From the NCBI GenBank assembly GCA_934045075.1, contig OW203750.1, positions 9,838,729 through 9,902,728 of the forward strand: a stretch of DNA of 64,000 nucleotides, read 5' to 3'. The notes beneath the pieces were generated by a model. The model was not told where the DNA came from and did no database searches. It saw nothing but the letters and a program-made list of their open reading frames with translations. The DNA is from Yponomeuta sedellus (lineage: Eukaryota; Arthropoda; Insecta; Lepidoptera; Yponomeutidae). Position numbers and translations under genes: made by a program. Positions 1 to 11,850 of this stretch are shown here, in pieces. The stretch's first letter is position 1; each line of letters begins with the position of its first letter.

Positions 1-58
1 GCCCGCCGCCACCGCGCTGGCGCTGCCGCACGCAGACCGCGCCGCCGTGCTGCACCAG
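1..58 (+). CDS. Gene 1, first visible exon (partial)
   Basis: Open to the left edge and ends CAG at 58 before donor GTATGC. The frame that continues into the next exon reads ...LPHADRAAVLHQ and ends in phase 0. About 80% GC. The exon end and donor are the first unit of the 22-bp array that fills the next 450 bases. Confidence 0.55.
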
Positions 59-3000
59 GTATGCTGCGACTGCGGGAGGTATGCCGGCGAGCTGCACCCG
101 GTATGCAGGACTGCTACACCAAGTATGCTCGCGTGCTGCACCACGTATGCTGGACTGCTGCACCCGATATGCTGGACTGCCGCACCAGATATGCTGGCGA
201 GCTGTACTAAGTATGCTGGACTGATGCACCAGGCATGTTGAACTGTCGCACCAGGTATGCTGACGTACTGTACCCGGTACGTAAGCGAGCTCCAGCCGGT
301 ATGCTGAACTGCTGCACTAGGTATGCTGGACTGCTGCTCCAGGTAAGCTGAATTATTGTACCAAATATGCAGGACTGCTGCGCCAGGTATGCTGGGGCGC
401 TGCACCAGATATGCTGGCGCGCTGCGCTATATGCTGGACTGCCGCAACAAGTATGCTGGCGCACTGCCCCAGGAATGCCGCCATGATGCGCCACCGTGCT
501 GCGGTTACGGCTGCGACTAAACAGTTCCTTACTGAATAAGTTACCACAAACTGAGGTAAGTTACTGCAAACTAAATTAAGGCCACTTGGGGCGTTTCGAC
601 CACCCAGAAACAAAACCACGGTGAGACCTCCAAAGTCCAAACCCCATTGTGTTCAGTATTAGTGTGAGCCAGGCGTTCCATGATACGTAACATTAATGTC
701 TCACTCATTGTTTTTTATTTGAAATGAACATTCCGACCTGCACAACTTGACCCCGACAACTTTTTCCAGATGTACAATTTTGCAATTTCACAACCGCCTA
801 ATTGCAAACACTAACATACTATAAAAGTTTTCCTTTTTTCATATTAAAATACTAACGCTTTAGTAGTCACAAAGGCATTATCACTTCTAAATCTTGAGAT
901 TTATAATTTATCAAACAAAAGTAACTGTGATGCCCAATATGGACAGCATAGAAAACAAAAAAAGCGAAAAGTTATGTACGTTAACGAATAAATAAATAAA
1001 TATTCATGGACATATTACACAGAAGTACAACTAAATGGCTTGTGTCACAGGTGCTAACTCGACGATAGATTTAATTTAGTTTTACATTTATTGCGTCACT
1101 GTTTCGTAAACAGTACTGATATAAAATCTGTGTTATTTATTCAAACACTCCTCAGCGTCAGTTTAACCCTTCTAGCGCCCCGCGCGCTCGGAAAAAAGAA
1201 AGTTCAAAGGTACCGCATAGTGCAGGGTCATTTCGCACCGCCATTTTTTTGCATCTTTTTGTGAACACAGTTCCGCATTTCTCAAATTAGAGAAAGTACT
1301 ACGTAATTATTCAATAACAGCCTTATTCCAAAACGCGGTCTAAATTTAGTACTGGGATTGTTACCAGGTTTAAACCATAGACCAAGTAAAATGTTATTAC
1401 AAAACGAAGTTTATCGCTACGTCATGGACTATTTAAGGTACTAAAGTTAAACTTCTGATACCCCTAGTTTATCTGTGGACTAACCTCCAAATTGACGTTT
1501 GAATTTGTTTGGTTTTGTGTGTGTGATAGGTTGCAATAAATAATTGATATTATGGACGCCATTGATATGATGGATTTCGATGATTTGGACGATTAGGCCA
1601 TGATTTGGACTTCGTCATCGTGTGAATCCCTTCAAATTAAGTGACGAAGATTTTCGATACAAATATAGGTTCACGTTTTTCTTCAAATGTTCCATTTTAT
1701 TATTATAATTATAATAATCAACAACGAAACCGCCCAAAGTTTAAAAATTAATAATACCTATTCCCAGTATGAAACTATCAGAAAATTGTTGACGTCTCGG
1801 ATTGGCGCGCGCGGTCGAATATTTCACTCCATTTCACACGAGAGTAGCCATTTGATTATAAAAACGCTTCAATAACAATATAATAATTAATAGTGCTCAT
1901 TTTAGTTAGATTGAAACCTAAACAAAGAACAATTTACGATGTATAGGTATTTTAAAGGCAATAATGAATATTTTTGCGTTTAAAATGTGAAGATTATATC
2001 CATTTAGTGAAACGGAACGCAGCATTGAATGAACGTTGAATGAACGAATCAGTGAATATTATTTGAACCATGGCTGATCTCTGGTTTAACTGATCCTCGA
2101 ATAGTCTTCTATTTGTAATAATGACACACATTTGATCTGGGTCTAACTTTGATACCGTAACAATCCTAGATCTTTTAGTCTTGGTTTAAACCAGGACTTA
2201 TTCAGGTTTTTATAATAAGGCGGTAAGTGTTATATATCACTACAATCTGCATAAAATTCCCTATCCGGTTATTATACTTGTAATGCTAATAAAATTATCA
2301 ATAAACTTACATGATATTCAAATGACGAGATGAATTTCACTATCCACGCCATTTTGACACTACTTTGAACTTTGTCTCACTATTTTCACTAATTACTCAT
2401 TCACTAGCACTGAACTAACACTTATAATATGATCTGCATATTATCTATTACTGTTTACACAATTTTCATACTCTAATTTACCAAAATAAAGCTATAAATG
2501 AATAATTACCAGGAAGAGGTAAAATGACACTGACCGCCCATACAAGCGGCACAATCCGGGCTAAAAGTTCGAGGCTTTTTTCACTTTCTTTTCCATCAAA
2601 TACAACGAAACTATTATTTGAATCATAATCTACACACTTTTCCCAGTAATTTGATATATAACACATGAACAAATACGCAGCGTTGCCTTCTCTAAATAAC
2701 TTATAAAACTTTAGCGAGCGGAGCAACTCACGACGAAAACGCAAAATGGCGTCTGACCTAGCAAGCTCATGTGGTTTCGATGATAATTCAATTTTTTTCC
2801 ACGTCACGTCATTTGATTGGTTGGCGAAAGTAATCCTTACTAACCATTGGCCAATAAAACAACAGATATTGTCCATAGAGAATGCACAGAGCATAGATAA
2901 AAAGAGTCCAATCTGAGCGTTGCATAGTGTACATACGTCTGTACACTAAGCGCTTGGGGGATTGCGCGCGGCCGGGCTGATTAGTGTACAGACGTATGTA

Positions 3001-6000
3001 CACTAAACGCGAGAAGGGTTCAGTTTAAATAGTCTGTGGTACAGAAAAAGACGTAACCACAAATTTTTTGAACTTCCTGTGAGTCGTGTTTTTAATAAAT
3101 AATACCATTATCATTAGAAATTATATCAGCACTGTTTACGAAACACTGACGTAATAAATGTAAACATGAATTCTTAGAGGATGGCATTTGTTCATCTTAC
3201 TTTTTGTTTAGTAATACGACCGCCAATTGTACTGTATCTATGGTTTTTATGCTTTCACTGTAATTCTTAGTGCAAAATAAAAAAAAATCTATTCATTTAT
3301 CTATCTATCTTGCATGACTTACTAAAATACATAGATGTATTCTATCCATCTATAGTAAAATCACTGTGTTTCAGATCGCACTGCGCTGCGTGCGCGAGCG
3401 AGGCTTACCCGACGCCTGCGCAGACATACTGCTGGCCGAGGAACCGTGAGTACATGTTTTTGTCAATTTTCCATAATAATCTAGATTTTGAGTAAGTCAG
3501 TAAATCACAGTATCTGTGTTATTTTGAATAAAATACTTTGATTTGATTTGATCAGCTCACTTACCCCATTTACATATGAAAATAAGGAGTAAACTTATTC
3601 CGTTTCCACATGAAAATAGGGGATTGACTTACCCCGCTTACACATGAAAATAAGGAATTGATTTACCCCGCTTACAGATGAAAATAGGAGATTTACTTAC
3701 CCCGCTTACACATGAAAATAGGGAATTGATTTACCCCGCTTACAGATGAAAATAGGGGATTTACTTACCCCGCTTACACATGAAAATAGGGAATTGATTT
3801 ACCCCGCTTACAGATGAAAATAGGGGATTTACTTACCCCGCTTACACATGAAAATTGGCGATAGACTTACTTCATTTACACATTAAAAATATACTTACTC
3901 CGTTTACACCTTAAAATAGACAGTATCTACCCCATTTATGGGGACTTACCCCATTTATAAGTAAAGATGGGGGTATTTGAGTCGCCATCAAAAGTATGAT
4001 AAATTTCCAAGATTTCCATACTACACATAGAAATAAGATATAAACATCGTCTCGTTCGAAAATCCCTGCGCGCCTATAAAGTCTGGTCATGACTTCCGCA
4101 GCGCGGAGCAGTGGGGCGGCGACGAGCGCGCGGCAGCCGCGCGACAGCCGCGGCCCGCGCCGCGCCGCGCCGCGCCCGCCAACGGTGAGTGTCTGCGCAC
4201 CCTAATGGCCCACGGTTGTGACTGTACTATGTGTTGCCCACGTTAGCCTTGGGTAACTCAAAAGCCTGATATGAGTGGACACACCACTCCCTCGCCGTCG
4301 AGTGTGTCCCATTCATATCCCAGAGATGTCAACTATATCTGGCTCTACTATTTTTATTTTTAATGCACTAACCCGTGCTAAGGACAAAAATAAAAATAGT
4401 ATAATCATGTGGGTACAGTGATATCGTTCCGATGTTAAACCTAACTGCAAAGTAGGTAGTCGGGGCTGTAAGTGATGCAATTTGCTTAAGTCAGATGTCG
4501 CTGCCTGTACGTAATACAGAGAACAGTGTAAAGAGGTTCGAAATTTCACTGATGCCGTGAGTCGCCCATTGGCTCAATTGGTAGAGCGCTGGCACGGATA
4601 GCCAGAGGTTGCGGGTTCGAATCCCGGCATGGGTGAAATTTTTAGCCTCTAAATAGGTTTTTATATCTGGCTCCCTCACACATACTCTCGACTCAGTACG
4701 GAAGTCATCACCTGCTACTTTATCCAGCTCACACACAATGCGCGAGAGCGAGATCAACATCGCCTGACATCGGTTACATTCGGCCGCATTTCTCGTCGTA
4801 ACCAACGAGCCATGAGAGAAAGTTCACCAAAAAAAACGTGTGATCTGAATAAAATAGGGAATGGGTAGACTAAACTCACTCACCACTTGTGTCTCTTGTT
4901 TCCACACGCACTTAGTTGATTGGACGTCGTATGAGCTAGGACACAAGTGGTGAGCGAGATATGATAGAGACATAGTGTGTCTCGGTGAGCAAAGATACGA
5001 GATATAACAACTCCCTCTAAGGACACTCTTTGCTCAAGTCTACCCCACGGACACCCTGAATCTCATCTTATATTGTCGCAGCTATCTCACAAAATCTATA
5101 TTTAACGATGTGTCCTATCTGTAGGGTCGCCCAATCTTTAGTTACATGTTCCCTGCAAAGTCCATCAGTTATATATAACAAATTAGCTGAATTTAAAAAC
5201 CTATTTAGAGGCTAAAAATTTCACCCATGCCGGGATTCGAACCCGCAACCCGACCACCCACTTGTCGTGGGTGGTCGGGGCTGTAAGTAATGCAATTTGC
5301 TTAAGTCAGATGTCGCTGCCTGTACGTAATACAGAGAATATTGTAAAGAGGTTCGAAATTTCACTGATGCCGTGAGTCGCCCATTGGCTCAATTGGTAGA
5401 GCGCTGGTACGGATAGCCAGAGGTTGCGGGTTCGAATCCCGGCATGGGTGAAATTTTTAGCCTCTAAATAGGTTTTTAAATTTGTTCCTTAGCACGGGTT
5501 AGTGCATTAAAAATAAAAATAGTGAAATTAGCTGAATGTCTATGTTGTCCCTGTAATGTCAGAAAATCTATATGTTTCCCCGCGCAGGGTCACTGGGGCC
5601 GCGCTCGGCGTTTGTATGCGCTTGCGGGGAAGGCTAAAAACACTGTACCTATAGATCTACTTCTGTGTCCCCACCAGGCTCGCTCAGTCTGTATGTCTGT
5701 GTCTTTTACAAATTCTCAGAATCTACTGTTGTCCCGGCAATCTCACACAAGCTTCATCTATTTTTCTGTCCCCCGCAAAGCCGCTAATCTCTACGTCCAG
5801 GCGGCGTAGAGATGAGCGGCCTTGCAGGGGGTCTAGGGCGGCGCTCCGCGTCCCTGTAATGTCAAAGAGTTTGTACGTGACTACGTCTCACCCTCAGGAT
5901 CCGTCCCAGTGATCCTGAGGGGGCTCAGGATCTCTGGAGCGCCTGCATCTGTGCGAGCCTGCAGGGAAGGCTTACAGAATCTGTTTCTATAACAACAACA

Positions 6001-9000
6001 TTGTTACCATCGCTACCGCAATCTCACACAATCTTCACCTCTGTTTGTTGCCCCCTGCAAGGCCGCTCATCTCCACGCCCGCCGCAGGGTTAACGGGGCG
6101 CGGCGTCTATATGTGACTGCGGAAAACACTTACATAATCTCTATTTATCTACCTGTCCACACTGGCTCGCCCAGTCTGTATGTGACTACTTCTCGCCTTC
6201 AGGATCCTGAGGGGCTCAGGACCATTGGGGCGGCGCCGGTGTGAGCCTGCAGGGAAGATTTACAGAATCTGTATCTATAGATCTACTTGTGTGTCTACTC
6301 TATTGTCTGTGTTCTTAACAAATCCGCTGAGTCCTTATCTCTGTATGTGTCCCCTGCAAGCCGGCTCATCTCCACGCCCGCCGTAGGGTCACTGGGGCGG
6401 CGCTCGGTATATGACTGCGGAAAAGGATTTTGGAATCTGTACTTACCTACCTGTGGTGTCGGCCTAGAGAAGAGCACCAACCCAAATTATTCTTCCCGCG
6501 GGTGTTGTAAAAGGCGACTAAGGGACAGAAACCGGGGGGTGGGTAACAGCGCCGAGTGCATTACAATTTCATTGAACTGCGATCCCCAACCTGCACGCCC
6601 AGCGTGGGGATTACGGGCATGAATGAATGAATTTATTGTGTCCAAAACATAGGTTACATTTAGCGGTTGTATACACATATTTAGTATTTAAAATTATCAT
6701 GCATAACAATTGAGGTTAGATCTATGGCTATTCTTAATTATGGTAAAACTAAAATTTACAATCACAGTGATTAGGAAACCTATGACTTAGAGTCTAAATA
6801 TTCTTTAATGGAATAAAAACAATTGTCCATAAGATATTTAAAAATACGGCTCTTTAAACTATTGCGGGGATTTTCTCTATATACATTAGGTAATTTATTG
6901 TATATATATCTATGCACATAATATAACTGTATTTGGAGGTAACGCTTAGGTTTGCACAGGGTCGGTGTAGTTCATTTTGATATTGTGAGCATTACCCCCC
7001 AATGATGGCACAACCTTGCGCCACGGCGCTCATTAGGGGAGGGCTATGTCAAGCAGTGGACTAATATAGCCTGAAGAAGAAGACGACTTACCTGTTCACA
7101 CTGGCTCGCCCAGCCTGTGAGTCCGATCTTTATGTTTGCCCCTCAACGGCAGAGAATGCTGAGGTGCCTCGGTCTGCCGCAGGGTCGCTGGGCCGCCGCG
7201 CGGCGTCGCCGGGCTGCTGCGGCGCGCGGCTCAGCGCGGCCGTGCCCGACGTGGCCATGCCGCCCGCCGCCGCGCTGGCGCCGCACGCCGCGCACAGTGA
7301 GTCCGCGCCCTTAGCGCCGCACACTTAGCGCTCTCTCCCTTAGCTCTACATAGTAGCGTTCTTTCCCTTAGCTCTACATAGTAGCGTTCTCTCCCTTAGC
7401 TCTACATAGTAGCGTTCTCTCCCTTAGCTCCGCACAGTTAGCGTTCTCTCCCTTAGCTCCGCACAGTTAGCGTTCTCTCCCTTAGATCTCTATAGTTAGC
7501 GCTCTCTCCCTTAGCTCCGCATAGTTAGCGTTCTCTCCCTTAGATCTCTATAGTTAGCGCTCTCTCCCTTAGCTCTACATAGTAGCGCCCTCTCCCTTAG
7601 CTCCGCACAGTTAGCGTTCTCTCCCTTAGCTCCGCACAGTTAGCGTTCTCTCCCTTAGCTCTGCACAGTTAGCGTTCTCTCCCTTAGCTCCGCACAGTTA
7701 GCGCTCTCTCCCTTAGCTCTAGCTAATTATTTTTTGTTTATTTTTTCCTGATGTGAAAAAAAAGATAAATATTATTTATTGTTCATAGAAAGTGAAGTAC
7801 AATTTTTCGTTACTTATTAACTTTGTGGGTACAATATATAAATCTAGTTCCTTTGAATATAAGGATGGTCCGTTGGTATCTATTGTAGGGTTGAATTGCA
7901 CTGTATCTTAGACACCAGCGTCCTCTCCAGCGGTGTACAATAAAGAATATTCTTATCTTATCTTAACGGACCCAACAGACGTTATGCTGCGTGCAGCGCC
8001 ATCTGTCGGGCTGATTTGTAAATCTAAACCATCCAGGGCGCCACGCGAACGCATACAAAAAAAAATCAATCAAATCTGTCCAGCCGTTTAGGAGTTCAGT
8101 GACATACACACGTGCTGTAGAATTATATAATATAATGAATTATCTTCTATAATATAAAAATGAATCGGTGAATGTGAGAGAGATCTCCTTCATAGTTACA
8201 TATTAATCGGGTCTAATCGCGATTATTTATTAGGTAAATCGTAGTTACCTTATTTCCCGACGTTTCGGCAGCGTTACAGTTGCCGTGGTCTCGGGTGGAC
8301 TGAAGTGGCCGTGGTCTCGGGTGGACTGAAGTGGCGAATACAGTCAATCCACTACTTGGCTCGTATCAAATTTGACGCGATAAATTAATATTTCCTGTAG
8401 TATTTAACGTAAGAAACTGAAATATATTGACGTTGCTTAGTAAGTATGTAGGATGGCTGCAAAATTCGCAAATTAAAAAAAAATATTCTGCTTTTAATTC
8501 GGAACGGTGAAAATGCTATCCGCCATATTTAAATCATCTTTGGTTTGTAAACAAACATCTGTCATCCAGAGCCAGTGGACAAACACCCGAGTTTCAGTCG
8601 ATAAAGTATCGGGGTCTGTTTTGGCAAGTTTGAGCCAATTTTGTCGTTTGTTTATTTCACTCAGTACACGAATCCACAACTTCCCGGGGGTGTTTATTGA
8701 CATGTTTTTGCATTCTCTAACAATGCAATAATGATAATTTCTATATTTTGCATGTAAACTCGATGAAATCATGGTTGCCTCACTCATCACTCACAGATGT
8801 TGAATGTCAAACTTTGTTTACAAGCCTTCAGGTCTTTTAACCATTGACAGAAATGGCTGACCGCGTTTCCCACTGTTTAGCAAAGCAATATTGTATTTTT
8901 TTTTTGTCATTCGAGACCACGGCACCTGTAAAAGTGCCGAAACGTCAGAAAAATGTAATAAACGAGCATAAATCCGTATAGAAACAGTTTTAATTATTAA

Positions 9001-11768
9001 TTTTTTTTGTTGTTTTTAGGTCCTCAAAAATATACTAAAATATTTGTTGGTCTAATAGAAGAGATATTAACCATTTAAGACTTACTTGAAAAGAGAGTCA
9101 AGTAGCGGATTATTGTTGAGTAGTCACTTTTAATTTTCCGCAGCTGGAATATATAAATATGTATAAGTATCACAAATCATTAAGAAATACCCTTAGCTCT
9201 GCCTCGTACCAACATAATCCTATTGTTTCTTAATCTTTGTGGCTTAATTTTTCAAGGCTGGGACCGAGTGATTGGAATCCATCACTAAGGTTTAGCAACA
9301 TCGAGTGCTGGATGGGTGACCGTCCAGTGACTACCGCTAGTGGCATTTTTCTGAGCGTTAAGACGACAGTGCCGGCTGTCATGTAATGGCAGTCGTCGAG
9401 CCATGTTACAGGCCTTCTGGGCGGCTCGATAACTTCTGCCAGTAAGGCCCGCCACTGTCTTACAATCCTCCACCAACCCGGACTTGGCCCCCGTGGTGGA
9501 GTATGGCCTAACCTTCCTGCGATGCAGGAAGAGACCCGTGCCCCAGCAGTGGGGACATACAACGGCTTGTCACCAACCAACCGGTGTCTACTCTCTCAAC
9601 GCGTGCCCACCGCGTATTGGCAATGTCAAAAGTTACAGTTTTTTATGGCAACACTAACTGTAGGGCTGTCATAGTAGTTTTATATCCACTGCGTGCCTTT
9701 GATAATATTGAAATGTTTACTTTATTATTTCCAGATTTCGCTGGCGCAGTATTGCAGCTGGACTTAGGTGACGGAGCTACGCACACGCCGAGACCTGGTA
9801 AGTTTACAAAAGGCGTGACGACTGCATCAAACAATCAAAGGTTTAACGATATTAGGAGACGCACTAAACGAACGCGCGAAGAACCGACAACCGTTGGAGC
9901 AAACGTGTCCTTGAGTGGAGACCGCGACTCGGCAAACTTAGTGTAGGACGCCCTCCGACCAGGTGGGATGACGATCTGCGAAAAACTGCCGGCAGATGCT
10001 GGATGCGGCAAGCTGAAGACAGGGCGCTATGGCGCTCAATAGGGGAGGGCTACCTTCAGCAGTGGACTACATAATATAGCCTGAAGAAGAAGAAGTGCTG
10101 ACACATAGATTCATGATTAGTCAGATCAGAACTTTATGTGAATGTGAAAAATTTGTGTGGCCTTCTTTCTTGTTACTAAATAAGTGCTGGCATATACAGT
10201 TCGATACAGAGACCCATGCCCCAGCAGTGGGGACATACAAAGGGTTGATATCGAATATGCAGTTTCGTGACTAGTCAGATCTTCAGATCAGAATTTTTGT
10301 GAATGTGCTCAAGTTGTGCTGCCATCTTTTTTGTTACTAAATAATTGCTGGCAAAAGGCGGTGGTAGCTCAGTGGGTAGAACCATAGACTGGCAAGCGAG
10401 AGCCCCAGTTCGATCCCGAGTGCGGGCATGTACCAATGACTTTGTTTAATTTCAAAGTTACGTACATTTGCGAATTTGTACTCGCAATACCACACGCTAA
10501 CTGTGAAGGAAAACATCGTGAGGAAACCCGCGGCTTGGTTGGCTCCGCACGTATTGACTAGTCTTTCCTGTGGGCTAGGCCGACTAAGCTGTCAGGGTGG
10601 TATAGGTGCTGGGCAAGCCTACACCATCTATAAAACCATGTCCCAGGCACTCCAGCGTCGGAGTGGTCCCTTCACCCATCTAGTGTGAGTGAAGATACCA
10701 CTGGACGCTGTATAAATCATCTCATTAAGTCGATGCAAAAAGGCCAATATTATTATTATTATTTAAGTGCTGGCATTCACTATTAGATGATTAGTCAGAT
10801 TTCCAGACGAGCCCTTCTATTACGTAACATTCCACTCTATCGAGTGAAGCATTTAGAGAACTCCAAAGTGTCAAAAAATGTATGCATTCGACAGTTGCGG
10901 TAGCTTAAAAAAAGTAAAAATCAACGTCACTCAAATCAGTGGATACGTACATAATAATGCCCCAGATCCTTTTGTGAAAGTGCAGAATTTGTGTTGCTTC
11001 CTTGCTTGTACTAAATAAGTTTGACAATCAGTCACATCTTCAGATGATATCTTTTTGTCAATGTGCTGAAGTGGTGCTGCCATCTTTTTTGGTTAAAAAC
11101 CTATTTAGAGGCTAAAAATTTCACCCATGCCCGGGATTCGAACCCGCAACCTCTGGCTATACGTGCCAGCTATTAGCCTCTAAATAGGTTTTTAAATTTG
11201 TCCTTAGCACGGGTTAGTGCATTAAAAATAAAAATAGTATAATCTTTTTTGTTACTAAATAAGTGCTGGCATTCACAATTATATGATTAGTCAGATCTTC
11301 GGCTCAGATCCTTTTGTGACTGTGCTGAAGTTGTGCTGCCATATTTTTTGTTGCCCAATAAGTGGTGGCACACCCAGTCTGAGTGTGAGTGGTCCGCCAG
11401 GCTCGCGGCGCGCCGCGCCCGGCGGGGGCAGCTCGGCCGCGCCGCCGAGGAGACTCGCCGCGGACGTCGCCGCAGTCAGAGGTCAGTGACGGAGGGAGGG
11501 AGGGAGGGAGGAAGGAAGGCAGGGAGGAAGGAGGGAGGTAGAGAAGAAGGAACTAAGGAGGGAAGGGAGGAAGGAAGTCAGGAGGGAAAGATTGAGGGAG
11601 GAAGGAAGGAAGGGAGGAAGGGGGAGGAGGGAAAGAGGGAGGGAAAGTGCAGAGACAGACAGATAGAAAAAGAAAGCGCTGATATTCAGCGAGGCCCTTA
11701 TTTTTTTCCACACGTAACTATTTTGATATTTCTTCCGTTCTGTCGTTTCTATTTTAAATTAAAAGCCA

Positions 11769-11850
<82 letters not shown>

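Larger units (their letters stand above)
5560..7182 (+). repeat. Decayed tandem duplications of the exon 7183 acceptor region
   Basis: Blocks related to the exon border GCCGCAG|GGTCGCTGGGCC recur: CGCGCAGGGTCACTGGGGCC near 5580, CCGCCGCAGGGTTAACGGGG near 6078, and GCCGTAGGGTCACTGGGGCG near 6380. The upstream block TGGCTCGCCCAGTCTGTATG recurs near 5670, 6165 and 7100. Units of roughly 300-500 bases have drifted and are interrupted by LINE fragments (6440-7083). Confidence 0.6.
10085..11356 (+). repeat. Decayed tandem copies upstream of the exon at 11401
   Basis: The blocks TTACTAAATAAGTGCTGGCA and GATTAGTCAGATCTTC..GTGCTGAAGTTGTGCTGCCA recur near 10090-10200, 10255-10345, 10765-10800, 10985-11090 and 11243-11357. 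The last unit runs to 45 bases before the exon acceptor. SINE copies at 10358 and 11092 interrupt the array. Confidence 0.7.

Noticed and set aside
2478..2894. 138-codon frame on the reverse strand
   Set aside because: No recognisable domain; inside a decayed transposon.
4563..4635. Functional tRNA gene
   Set aside because: Mismatched T stem, no T33 in the anticodon loop, and the unit is part of a dispersed family.
8494..8790. 98-codon frame on the reverse strand
   Set aside because: Inside an inverted-repeat element, overlaps another frame, no domain seen.
10358..10430. Functional tRNA gene
   Set aside because: SINE head; the body and tail recur elsewhere.
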